From: an uncultured Clostridia bacterium
GTDB taxonomy: Bacteria > Bacillota > Peptococcia > Peptococcales > Peptococcaceae
Length of the DNA: 40,609 bases
Reading direction: 5' to 3'
Assembly (NCBI GenBank): GCA_944391285.1
Contig: CALXSY010000017.1
Coordinates: 1-40,609, forward strand
Made by a program: the position numbers and the translations under genes. Of the stretch, positions 32,279-39,552 are shown in pieces. The notes under the pieces are model-generated. The model ran no database searches and was not told the DNA's origin. It worked only from the letters and a program-made list of their open reading frames with translations. How positions within the stretch are numbered: the first letter of the stretch is position 1; each line of letters opens with the position of its first letter.

Positions 32279-33199
32279 TTATTTTGCTTCATCGGTAGGA
32301 GCCGGTGCCGGTTGGTAATGCGGTGCAGACCAGTTTTTGCCCGGAGCCGGAGCGATGCTGCTTTCTTTAATGATGGTGGCTTCTACTTTACTGCCGGGAA
32401 GATTCGGGCGGTTATCCCAAATTACATTGTGGAAGGTAAAGTATTTGCCTACGTAATGGCTCATTTTGCATAATGGGATGTAAATCATTACTAAGCCTAA
32501 AAGAATAATATGCAAATATAAAATACCAGTATTTGCTACCGGATACAAGCTGCCTGCACATACTTCAGACAATGCTTGGAAGCGGGTCATGGCATAGGTG
32601 ATAGCGTAACCATAAGTGAAGTTGCAACCGTTTAATAAGAAGGTCAGCAAACCGGTTACAGCAACTGCCAGTAAGAAGAACAAGTTAAACATTTCCTGAG
32701 GTGTAGTATAATTTTTGAATTCCAACACAGTCAAACGTTTAACTATCAAACCAATAGTACCTAGAGTCATCAATACTCCGGCTACCACACCAGCAATAGT
32801 TACTAATACATAAACGATACTGCCGAAAGCGGATTCCATGCCGGCAAAAGCGCCAACAAAAAGTAATACTGTCCAAGCCAACGCTGCATAGATGCCTAAA
32901 TGCAAAGCGTAGGAAATCCACCAGAATTTATTCTGGTTGACGAACAGCTTTTTGATGAAGAGCATTTCACCCAGCATATCGATAACCATAGCGACATTAT
33001 TGTGTTTGTGCTCTTTTTCGAACCAACGGTCTTCCTCCATATAAGAACCGCCATACGCATGCTTTTCCGAAGATTCCAACGGAATAGGGTATAAATCTTG
33101 TCTGCCGTGCATCGGCAGAGATGCAAATTGTTTTGCTTTCCACAAGCTTAAGCCAAAAAATAAAATTAAAGCAAGCCAGCAAAAGATTGTTAAAATCAT
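32279..33199 (-). CDS. DsrM/NarI-like membrane cytochrome b subunit
   Basis: The 306-residue protein has one N-terminal segment (about 1-20), a charged stretch, then about five membrane helices (about 95-265) with several His that could hold b-type haem, such as ALHLGIY and LYLHIILLG. This is the nitrate-reductase-gamma fold used by DsrM and HmcE/TmcC to pass electrons between quinone and a cytoplasmic Fe-S partner. The C-terminal 40 residues are proline-rich and cytoplasmic. It is 22 bases upstream of the DsrK-like gene, and the two surely form one complex. No NarG/H or DsrJOP genes are present. Confidence 0.85.
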   Translation of the reverse strand: MILTIFCWLALILFFGLSLWKAKQFASLPMHGRQDLYPIPLESSEKHAYGGSYMEEDRWFEKEHKHNNVAMVIDMLGEMLFIKKLFVNQNKFWWISYALHLGIYAALAWTVLLFVGAFAGMESAFGSIVYVLVTIAGVVAGVLMTLGTIGLIVKRLTVLEFKNYTTPQEMFNLFFLLAVAVTGLLTFLLNGCNFTYGYAITYAMTRFQALSEVCAGSLYPVANTGILYLHIILLGLVMIYIPLCKMSHYVGKYFTFHNVIWDNRPNLPGSKVEATIIKESSIAPAPGKNWSAPHYQPAPAPTDEAK

Positions 33200-33293
33200 A
33201 TTGTTTCCTCCTTGGTTGATTAATTAGTAGCTGACCGCATGCTAAGGCATCATCATTTCAAACATCGCAGTCACACTTTAACCTATAATATAT

Positions 33294-33321
33294 AGTATAC
33301 CAAAATGGCGGAAGATTTCAA
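33294..33321 (-). promoter_or_regulatory. Promoter of the DsrMK-like operon
   Basis: On the minus strand TTGAAA (33316-33321), 16 bases, TATACT (33294-33299), leaving a leader of about 90 bases. An imperfect CGATA-TAT-TATCG repeat lies further upstream near 33368; its role is unclear. Confidence 0.6.
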
Positions 33322-33453
33322 ATCCTTTTTTTTCACAAAAGCCAAATATCGGCTATTATAAGATAACGATATATTATCGCTTTTATCAATCATTTGTTTA
33401 GCAAAATACTGTTTGTTTTTTATCAAAAAATTTCTTTTTTTTAATAAAAATTG

Positions 33454-33482
33454 TTGCGCCCAGCAAATTTTTGTGCTATACT
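33454..33482 (+). promoter_or_regulatory. Promoter of the tRNA-Ala unit
   Basis: TTGCGC (33454-33459), 17 bases and a TGC-extended TATACT (33477-33482). The predicted start near 33489 is 12 bases before the degenerate tRNA-like sequence. Confidence 0.75.
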
Positions 33483-33500
33483 TAAAAAGTAAATTTCCTG

Positions 33501-33548
33501 GGGGGTATAGCGCAGTTGGGAGCGCGAACCGTCACAAACGCACCCCCA
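33501..33548 (+). pseudogene. Truncated tRNA-like sequence (acceptor plus D arm)
   Basis: GGGGGTA-TA-GCGC-AGTTGGGA-GCGC-G follows the first 26 positions of a tRNA, close to bacterial tRNA-Ala. The next bases do not make an anticodon stem or T arm. After about 15 bases comes ACCCCCA, which can pair with the first six bases and places an A as discriminator. The result is a 48-base molecule with acceptor and D arm only. I read it as a tRNA remnant; a functional tRNA is unlikely, but it is transcribed ahead of a real tRNA-Ala. Confidence 0.65.
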
Positions 33549-33607
33549 AATTTTCGATGTTTATCAAAATTGATTCCTTTACATCTTCTTACAGCTTTTC
33601 CATTTTT

Positions 33608-33679
33608 GGGGATATGGTGCAGAGGGAGCACGTTTGACTGGCAGTCAAAAGGTCAGGGGTTCGAATCCCCTTATCTCCA
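33608..33679 (+). tRNA. tRNA-Ala (anticodon GGC)
   Basis: A full cloverleaf can be drawn: acceptor GGGGATA/TATCTCC with the alanine identity pair G3-U70, D arm GTGC-AGAGGGA-GCAC, anticodon arm TTTGA-CTGGCAG-TCAAA (anticodon GGC), variable AGGTC, and T arm AGGGG-TTCGAAT-CCCCT, discriminator A. CCA is not encoded and must be added. The D loop is one base short of usual. The anticodon reads GCC and, with wobble, GCU. It shares a promoter and terminator with the truncated tRNA-like sequence upstream. Confidence 0.96.
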
Positions 33680-33695
33680 TTATCACCGTTTTCTC

Positions 33696-33727
33696 ACTCT
33701 GCTGTTTTCAAACAGCAGAGTTTTTAT
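33696..33727 (+). terminator. Terminator of the tRNA-Ala unit, overlapping the recombinase 3' end
   Basis: Perfect 12-bp stem ACTCTGCTGTTT / AAACAGCAGAGT (33696-33707 with 33710-33721), loop TC, followed by TTTTATTTT on the plus strand. The last four codons and stop of the convergent recombinase gene lie in the second arm and loop. Confidence 0.9.
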
Positions 33728-35363
33728 TTTGCCTAAAATCAACTCCTTCACCTAAAAATTGCTCTAAACTTAAGGCAAATTTTATTTTAATTTCATAGCC
33801 TCTATACACATCTATCCTTTCTATCAGAGATGCTATAATCGTTTTTTTCGTTTCAAAGGGAGCTTCTTTATATATTTGCGTATAACTGATTATTTCATCA
33901 TAGTCTTGAACTATCGTTAGATTATTTATTGCATCACCCTCTAACTCCCTTTTTGCCCTCTCATATTCTTCCTTTATAGGTACAAGGCTTTCTTCTCGTT
34001 CTTGAATTATCTGGCTCAATAATTCAGGTTTAAATACGCTCTCCCCTTGAATTGCTTTCACAATTTCTTGCTTCAATGCTTCCAGTTCCTTAGTAATTTT
34101 AAAATATTCTTGTTCCTTGTATTTTACAATAGCTTGTTTTTCTTTTAAGCGCAAATCAATCTTACCTTGCAGCAATTCCTTCTTTGGTATCGTGCCCAGA
34201 CAAGAAAATATCTCTTGCAGCATTTTATCGACAATACCATCTAGTATGTGCATTGTGTATCCTGTTTGACCGCCACAATCTGTTTGTCTGCGATTCTTAC
34301 CATAACAAGTATATCTAGTCCGCTTTTTATTCTTTTCATTTTGCTTTGATAAACTGGTATATTTACCGCTGGTTGTCAGCGTTAATTTAGAACCGCAATG
34401 ACCGCAATAAACTTTTCCGCTTAAAAGCGCATTCCTGGATATGTTGAATGCTTGTACATAAGAATTGTGTTCTCCCTTTTTACGGCTCTTTTTTATCTCT
34501 TGTGCTTTGGCAAAAATATCCTTATCAATGATAACTAAATGTTCCAAAACCGGTGAATAACTGTTTTTGCTGCGCAAGATTCCTATATAAGTGATATTGC
34601 TTATCATACCGTTAATGCTTGAATGATGCCAATTCTTCCCTACCCTATTTTTAATGCCTTGCTCAAACAAAAATGTTGTTATACTTTGAGGTCCTAATTT
34701 TTCCACAACATATTTTTGAAAAATCAGCTTAACTATTTCCGCTTCTTCCGGATTTATCACCAAGTCTGAAACGTCTTGACCTCGCTTGTTCTTGCGTCCT
34801 TGCTTTACCAAGCTATATCCATAGGGACAAACTCCTCCGGTATAAAAACCTTCTTCTACTAATTGTCCCATACTGGTAGCTGTACGAATAGAAGTTTTTT
34901 CGCTTTCACCGTCAGCCTGCCAAAAGCGAATGTAATTAATTAGTTTATCTGTATGGCATTCAAAGCGCTGCTCGCCCTCTTGGGTACTCCATACTCTGAT
35001 ACCGTTTTTGACAAACCATTCTACCACAAAAGGTGTTTCATCGGCTATGCGCCCTATGCGGTCAAACATAAAAACCAACAAGATATCAAAATGCTTTTTC
35101 CTTACCCTTTCTTTGATGAGCTGAATTTTATCTCGCTTTTCTGCCCTAACCTTATGTCCGGATACTCCGTCTTCTTGATCTTCAAATACTATTTGCCAAC
35201 CCATTTGTTCTGCAAAGCGATGACAAGCTTTCCTTTGCATAGGTATATCCGCTTCTTTATTTGCACTATAGGTGACCTGCTGATCTGTTGATACTCTATA
35301 AAGGCATTGTACTCGTCTGCCTGTTAAAATATCTTCTGCATATTGATTAGGAGTGTTATTCAT
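33708..35363 (-). CDS. Large serine recombinase (resolvase-invertase/integrase type)
   Basis: The 551-residue protein has an N-terminal resolvase domain with catalytic Ser25 in LYRVSTDQQ and conserved Arg in FDRIGR. A recombinase domain (about 180-300: GFYTGGVCPYGYSLVKQGRK) follows, then a zinc ribbon (VYCGHCGSKL with TCYGKN and TDCGG). A coiled-coil region lies at about 400-500 (LRLKEKQAIVKYKEQEYFKI), and the C-terminus is the last part. This is the plan of phage/ICE integrases and TnpX-like transposases. It opens the accessory segment and probably moved it here. Confidence 0.95.
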   Translation of the reverse strand: MNNTPNQYAEDILTGRRVQCLYRVSTDQQVTYSANKEADIPMQRKACHRFAEQMGWQIVFEDQEDGVSGHKVRAEKRDKIQLIKERVRKKHFDILLVFMFDRIGRIADETPFVVEWFVKNGIRVWSTQEGEQRFECHTDKLINYIRFWQADGESEKTSIRTATSMGQLVEEGFYTGGVCPYGYSLVKQGRKNKRGQDVSDLVINPEEAEIVKLIFQKYVVEKLGPQSITTFLFEQGIKNRVGKNWHHSSINGMISNITYIGILRSKNSYSPVLEHLVIIDKDIFAKAQEIKKSRKKGEHNSYVQAFNISRNALLSGKVYCGHCGSKLTLTTSGKYTSLSKQNEKNKKRTRYTCYGKNRRQTDCGGQTGYTMHILDGIVDKMLQEIFSCLGTIPKKELLQGKIDLRLKEKQAIVKYKEQEYFKITKELEALKQEIVKAIQGESVFKPELLSQIIQEREESLVPIKEEYERAKRELEGDAINNLTIVQDYDEIISYTQIYKEAPFETKKTIIASLIERIDVYRGYEIKIKFALSLEQFLGEGVDFRQNKNSAV

Positions 35364-35468
35364 TTTTTCTTCCGCCTCTCTTTTTAGATAACGGAAGGTG
35401 CGTTTTTAATTGTCAAAGAGCTGCACTTTCATTATCTCATATTTTTTTAGTTTTGGCAAATTTTTATC

Positions 35469-35624
35469 TTAATCAATATAGGTGTCCAATAGCAATTTTC
35501 TTATATTTATTGCCGTAGAGCTGTTCTCGTCTTTCCCTGTGTTTTCCGCAAATATAATTTTCACCGGATAACCATCAATATTCATCTCTATCTCCTTATT
35601 TTTGTCTATGGCTAACAGTTCCAT
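35469..35624 (-). CDS. Small hypothetical protein upstream of the recombinase
   Basis: This short reading frame encodes 51 residues from ATG at 35624 (AAAGGA upstream), or 38 from ATG at 35585, which has AAGGAG 6 bases upstream and may be the real start. The shorter form starts MNIDGYPVKIIFAE and has a basic-hydrophobic C-terminus. Very small proteins of this kind commonly precede recombinases in Firmicutes integrative elements. No function is known. The gap to the recombinase start is about 105 bases. Confidence 0.55.
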   Translation of the reverse strand: MELLAIDKNKEIEMNIDGYPVKIIFAENTGKDENSSTAINIRKLLLDTYID

Positions 35625-35641
35625 AATTAATCATCCTTTCA

Positions 35642-35689
35642 TCATTTAATAATATGTACACCTCTGCGAACAGCACTCAAGTTGCTCAT
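35642..35689 (-). CDS. Possible 15-residue leader peptide
   Basis: MSNLSAVRRGVHIIK is encoded after a strong GGAGG that is 10 bases before the ATG. The site lies at the foot of a hairpin CTTTGCC-GGA-GGCAAGG (about 35703-35719), whose 3' arm covers the first bases of the ribosome site. Basic micro-peptides in this position could tune expression of the downstream recombinase. Coding is unproven. Confidence 0.35.
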   Translation of the reverse strand: MSNLSAVRRGVHIIK

Positions 35690-35702
35690 AGGTCTCTCAC
35701 CT

Positions 35703-35719
35703 CCTTGCCTCCGGCAAAG
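35703..35719 (-). promoter_or_regulatory. Hairpin overlapping a ribosome binding site
   Basis: On the minus strand CTTTGCC and GGCAAGG pair around GGA with one wobble pair, burying part of CAAGGAGG ahead of the small leader ORF. It could act as a translational switch; drawn by eye only. Confidence 0.35.
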
Positions 35720-35948
35720 CTATCTCCACCAGCTGCGACGCTTTTAACGCTCGGACTGTGGCTGGATAGAAGTATCATTATCTCGTATTCGCTTGGCTAT
35801 TCAATTTTCAAAGAACAAACGAGAAATTATTGGTATAATATTTTAGCCTAATTATGCATATGTGTTGTATACATACTATTAAGACTTGCCTCATCCAATA
35901 TATCCCTCTATTAAGTAGTACATTTTTCAGCAAAAACGACGTGGTTTA

Positions 35949-36371
35949 TTATAAATTTTTTTCAAAAAATTTATTTAACCTTCTAAGTCCACGGCGAATA
36001 CTATCTTTTACAGAACTCACAGAACATCCTTCTGCTTTGGCAATCTCAGCTTTGCTCATGCCAAGAAAAAAATGAGCATAAATTCTATTGCGCTGTTTGT
36101 CAGGTAAGCTAGACAAGCCTTTGAAAATAATTTCTGTCATTTGACGCTGTTCCAAAATTTCATCAGGTGTAAGCGGGAGCTTTAACGCTTCCCTTTCAAT
36201 CCCCTCGTTTCCTTCCAAAGAATAAAACGCTTTATAGCGATATTTACGGATTCGATACGCTTCTTCCAATAACATATATTCACGAAAAAGCATATCTAAC
36301 TCATCTGATACTTCAATAATGTCATCATATGAATAAAACGGATAGTAATTACGCAAGTTAATTTTTTTCAT
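35949..36371 (-). CDS. Sigma-70 region 4-like regulator
   Basis: The 140-residue protein ends with a region-4 helix-turn-helix, FKGLSSLPDKQRNRIYAHFF followed by GMSKAEIAKAEGCSVSSVKD and SIRRGLRRLNKFF. The N-terminal half (about 1-80) is aromatic and charged, without region 2. Such proteins are common in Tn916/CTn-type elements, where they act as transcription activators rather than full sigma factors. The start at 36371 has AGGAGG 7 bases upstream; the longer frame to 36422 lacks one. It probably controls genes of the mobile segment. Confidence 0.85.
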   Translation of the reverse strand: MKKINLRNYYPFYSYDDIIEVSDELDMLFREYMLLEEAYRIRKYRYKAFYSLEGNEGIEREALKLPLTPDEILEQRQMTEIIFKGLSSLPDKQRNRIYAHFFLGMSKAEIAKAEGCSVSSVKDSIRRGLRRLNKFFEKNL

Positions 36372-36455
36372 AACCATTCCTCCTATTTCTGCTTCTATAT
36401 TTAGAAAAGAACGTGTGCTCAATGGGAGGTGAGCGAATATGTGCAGTAAAATTAA

Positions 36456-36614
36456 TTATTTTTTTTTCTTATAAATAAAAATGCGCGCCTGTTGACATAC
36501 AGACGCGCACAAATATTTTTTATTAGATTTGAAAAAAGGGTAAAAAACAGTGACCTTGTAAAATGCTACAAAACGATGAATTTGCTTTAACAAATACTGG
36601 AGTTTAGGTAGCAT
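36456..36614 (-). CDS. Possible 52-residue aromatic/basic peptide
   Basis: An open frame from ATG at 36614 has a strong AGGAGG 8 bases upstream. The product starts MLPKLQYLLKQIHRFVAFYK, is rich in Phe/Tyr/Lys and ends KKKK. The frame passes through the GC-rich hairpin at 36482-36509, which looks like a terminator in this direction, so translation of the last 15 codons is doubtful. It may be a real small gene, a leader of the sigma-like gene, or chance. Confidence 0.3.
   Translation of the reverse strand: MLPKLQYLLKQIHRFVAFYKVTVFYPFFKSNKKYLCASVCQQARIFIYKKKK
36476..36509 (-). terminator. GC-rich hairpin, probable terminator
   Basis: TGCGCG-C-CTGT / ACAG-A-CGCGCA (36482-36492 with 36499-36509, one C-A mismatch), loop TGACAT, followed on the minus strand by TTTTTATTTAT. 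On the plus strand it is followed by a looser T-rich stretch, so it may act in both directions between the sigma-like gene and its upstream region. Confidence 0.6.
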
Positions 36615-37034
36615 TCCTGTCTCCTCCTAATTAACTAATCCTTTTTGAAGAAAAAAAGTAATATAATATTGCATAAGATTTTAAATTTTATATAAAATTT
36701 TCATCCATATTTTTTTACAAAATGTTCTATTTTAACTTTTTTTAAGTCTTAAATAGCTTATTAAATGACAACAATAACTATCTCACCACACTCCTTTTAT
36801 TTTCATTCACAGTTAAATTTTGCTAATGTTTACTAATATAAAAGTAGCCGTCAAACCAGAGTTCTTTTTTCTCCAGCTGACGGCTATTTCTAAGTATACA
36901 GTTCGTAATTTTTCTCAAGTTTATTCGTTCTTTATCTTGATATTTTTATCCGTCACTAAAGCAAACAGAAATAAAAGCAGCTGATATTATTCAGCCGCTT
37001 TTATTTTTTCATTTAATAGGCACTGCCGCATTAT
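36615..37034. other. AT-rich intergenic region with two hairpins
   Basis: About 420 bases without a convincing gene. They contain a 9-bp stem TAGCCGTCA / TGACGGCTA (36845-36853 with 36878-36886) with a 24-base loop, and a hairpin AAAGCAGCTGA / TCAGCCGCTTT (36974-36984 with 36991-37001, one A-C mismatch). The second is followed by T-rich sequence on both strands and probably terminates the DUF4261-like gene. The rest is strongly AT-rich and I see nothing else in it. Confidence 0.5.
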
Positions 37035-37910
37035 TTATCTATTTCCTGATGAATATTCACCCATATTAATATCAATTACTTCTCTCGGCGGCTGAATCAA
37101 AGCATCTTCATATTGACATTTCCACTGTAACGTGCGGCTCATTACACCGTTTTCCACCCCGTCAACAGTTTCTCCTGATTCAATAGGGCAGTCATTAGCT
37201 AAGATATATGAGGCAAAATTATAGGCATGGTTAACCACCCAATTGGGATCCATACCATGGAAATGATACTGGAGATCAGGCAGAAACAAGGTGCTCATAC
37301 CAACCGTATCGATAAGCATATCCTCGGTGCCTTGAATAGTAAAAAAGCGCACATTAACACCAAATCGGATGAAACGATCCGCCCCTTCGATTTGATGAGA
37401 GCGCACATCCTCCGCCAAAAAGAGCTTGCCGCAGTTTTGAAAATAGAACGCCTCACAAGTGGGATACAACTCCGCCAGAGCCCCCAAAAAGTCAGCGTCC
37501 AGATTGGCTCTCTCCAGATTAGGCAACGCCGCAGCCAGCATATCGGTAGCCACAACCTGATACTTACACTCCTTGAAAATCCGCTCCCGGTCCTCCTGAC
37601 AGTCCCACATCTGGCTCATGAGAAACGCATCAAAACCCTTGCCCTTAAATTTGTTGCACCCCATCACCATCAGCTGCACCGGAAATTTGCCATCCTGAAA
37701 TTCCGCGATGTGATCCAGGGCGGCAAAGCCAGCCATTTTCTTATCGTAACAGAAGCACTCTGCTGATCCGATGTGTTTTTCCATCACAGCAATCATCTTA
37801 TCTTTGTCCGGCATGGACACCGGTTCTTTAAACAGCATTTGAATAAGATATGGTCCTCCGGGCTGAGAACCTTTTTTATCATCCAGGTTTTGCTGGAAAA
37901 TTTTACTCAT
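37035..37910 (-). CDS. DUF4261-like protein, possible immunity protein
   Basis: The 291-residue soluble protein resembles DUF4261: PYLIQMLFKEPVSMPDKDKM, a central FQDGKFPVQLMVMGC and MSQMWDC segment, and a late GMSTLFLPDLQYHFHGMDPN followed by WVVNHAYNFASYI. Proteins with this domain occur singly or in tandem near polymorphic-toxin immunity genes, and protective function is inference. No toxin is seen in the window. AAAGGA precedes the ATG. It is followed downstream by an AT-rich region with a terminator-like hairpin. Confidence 0.7.
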   Translation of the reverse strand: MSKIFQQNLDDKKGSQPGGPYLIQMLFKEPVSMPDKDKMIAVMEKHIGSAECFCYDKKMAGFAALDHIAEFQDGKFPVQLMVMGCNKFKGKGFDAFLMSQMWDCQEDRERIFKECKYQVVATDMLAAALPNLERANLDADFLGALAELYPTCEAFYFQNCGKLFLAEDVRSHQIEGADRFIRFGVNVRFFTIQGTEDMLIDTVGMSTLFLPDLQYHFHGMDPNWVVNHAYNFASYILANDCPIESGETVDGVENGVMSRTLQWKCQYEDALIQPPREVIDINMGEYSSGNR

Positions 37911-38023
37911 ATCATATCTATCCTTTCATATTTTGGATAAACTTTCTAAACTAATTCCCCATACCCACCCTCACAGAAAAAGTCAATGTCCGGTGTTAAC
38001 AATACTCCCTAACTATACATCTG

Positions 38024-38118
38024 TACTCTATCGGGGCATAACAATTCTGGAGGAGTTGAACCTCTCACCTGCCCTTGAGTGAACCATAGTATGCAACTTG
38101 CGCTGTTGCCGCGTGACA
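38024..38118 (-). other. tRNA-T-arm-like, potentially structured intergenic sequence
   Basis: On the minus strand this stretch contains GAGGTTCAACTCCTC, a T-arm-like hairpin with a TTCAACT loop as in tRNA/tmRNA. It also has GCAAC-AGCGCAA-GTTGC and TCAC/GTGA pairings and ends that can pair as GGGC/GCCC. No complete tRNA or tmRNA can be drawn. It lies in the 238-base gap between the DIP1984-like and DUF4261-like genes and is richer in GC than its surroundings. It may be a tRNA or tmRNA remnant, an attachment-site relic or an unrecognised RNA. Confidence 0.35.
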
Positions 38119-38148
38119 TTCGCCCTATTTCTGCTAACAAACAAAATA

Positions 38149-38604
38149 TTATTCCATTAATTCCGTCGTCCAGTTGCTTTCCTGCAATTTATTATCTATT
38201 AAACGCAATTCCTTTGCCATTTTATCAATTTCCCCCTGCCATTGGCTAATACTGACAGTAGCTTTTATTTTGATTTCTGTATTTCTGGCGCGGTAGGAAG
38301 TTTGGCTGGCAGCATAAACCACGTCCTTATACACATGAATTTTAACAGAAAGAGCATCTTTTTTGGCAATCATTTCTGTCAAAGTCTGCCCATCTATGAC
38401 TGTTTGACAGTTCGTCAAATTAATATGAGCAATTAAATACTCCAGTCTGAGAAGCGCTGCATCCAGCTCTTGTTTCAATTTTTCCGGATTTTCCCCAGGC
38501 TGTTCGCCTTCCTGCACTAAGGAATTGCGGCTTAATCTATCCCTTAATTGCTCAATATTGCGGTTTAAATCCGCTCTCTCTTGCAAAGCTTCTGCTAATT
38601 TCAT
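38149..38604 (-). CDS. DIP1984-like helical protein
   Basis: The 151-residue protein is mostly alpha-helical with coiled-coil character: MKLAEALQERADLNRNIEQL, RLEYLIAHINLTNCQT, MIAKKDALSVKIHVYKD and IKIKATVSISQWQGEIDKMA. This matches the DIP1984 family (sometimes named septicolysin), widespread and of unknown function. A GGGGGAG-type ribosome site precedes the ATG. It sits among immunity-like genes and may be cargo of the mobile segment. Toxic activity is not supported by the sequence. Confidence 0.75.
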   Translation of the reverse strand: MKLAEALQERADLNRNIEQLRDRLSRNSLVQEGEQPGENPEKLKQELDAALLRLEYLIAHINLTNCQTVIDGQTLTEMIAKKDALSVKIHVYKDVVYAASQTSYRARNTEIKIKATVSISQWQGEIDKMAKELRLIDNKLQESNWTTELME

Positions 38605-38682
38605 CGGCTCACTCCCCCTTATCTCACGCTTAGCTTTTTAAAAATATTTTATTAAGCAATTCTTCCTCTTTTTCTACCGCAA

Positions 38683-39462
38683 TCAAAAATCCAACAATAT
38701 CGGCACCCGGTTTTTTTCGGCAAAAAGCATTGCCTGCCAAAACATTGAAAAAGCAAATTTCGCCAGCGACTCGGTATCATACTGAGTATGTTCTTCTATA
38801 TCAGCCTTGCTGTACTCTCCATTAGAGCCAATAGTACCATCCACCGGATAGCCCTCAGTTTCACTCCAGCTCAAAATAGTTTCTTCATCGGCTTGCCAAG
38901 CCAATTCATTCAAGCGCTCCAATTCTTTGCGCAATCCGCCTACTGTACCGATCATTGCCGTATCCTCATTGGGCAAAGGTCCTTGGAAGAAAAATGCATC
39001 TTCCAAAGGCAGCCACCAAGTAACCCCCTTAAACAACGACCAAACCCGTTCCTGATCCTCCGCCAGACGAGCAATAGTTTGCTGCTCCATAAAGTCCCAA
39101 TCTTTTTCAACTGTAGTTGGCACCTCTTCCTCATAGGTATGACAAGCTGCCACCAACAGCATAGCACCCAAAGCATCCCAATCCGGTTTGTCGGTGTAAT
39201 ATGTTTTTTCATTATCTTCAGTCCAAGGGGTATATGGTTCTTGCCCTGGCTGCGCAATGGCTGCCAGGATTTGATCCCGCCAATTCTCCACTATTTCCTG
39301 CACCTCAGCAGGATTCAATTCCTCATCATTTTCAACTGCTGTCCCATCAGGTGTGATTTTTTGAAAAGTATAACCATTTTCTTCCGCCCATTGCTGAACA
39401 ATATTTTTCCAGTTGCCGGCATAATATCGGGTTAATGTACCGGCATAAATATCAAGTCCCAT
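38683..39462 (-). CDS. Hypothetical acidic protein in immunity-like cluster
   Basis: I do not recognise a named family. The 259-residue protein is acidic, Trp- and Glu-rich and soluble. It starts MGLDIYAGTLTRYYAGNWKN, has a PDWDALGAMLLVAACHTYEE segment, WWLPLEDAFFFQGPLPN in the middle and a helical FAFSMFWQAMLFAEKNRVPI end. Acidic, aromatic-rich proteins of this sort are typical of immunity and contact-dependent inhibition clusters, but this is inference from composition and neighbours. AAAGGAG-type ribosome site precedes the ATG. Confidence 0.75.
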   Translation of the reverse strand: MGLDIYAGTLTRYYAGNWKNIVQQWAEENGYTFQKITPDGTAVENDEELNPAEVQEIVENWRDQILAAIAQPGQEPYTPWTEDNEKTYYTDKPDWDALGAMLLVAACHTYEEEVPTTVEKDWDFMEQQTIARLAEDQERVWSLFKGVTWWLPLEDAFFFQGPLPNEDTAMIGTVGGLRKELERLNELAWQADEETILSWSETEGYPVDGTIGSNGEYSKADIEEHTQYDTESLAKFAFSMFWQAMLFAEKNRVPILLDF

Positions 39463-39552
39463 AACTTTTTCTCCTTTTTTCTAATACAAATTTCCATTCC
39501 TTAGCATAATATGTCTCTCCGTTTCTTAGTCCTCATTCACAGCAAAGCTCTT

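Noticed and set aside
33501-33548. Functional tRNA gene
   Set aside because: Acceptor and D arm are present, but the anticodon stem and T arm cannot be formed; treated as a remnant.
37227-37766. 179-residue plus-strand open frame
   Set aside because: Antisense to the DUF4261-like gene, no ribosome site, no recognisable motif.
38024-38118. 35-codon minus-strand ORF (starting MSRGNSASC) in the gap
   Set aside because: No ribosome site, and the same bases form T-arm-like pairings; more likely non-coding.
38788-39435. 215-residue plus-strand open frame
   Set aside because: Antisense to a minus-strand gene with a proper ribosome site, and its composition is that of a shadow frame.
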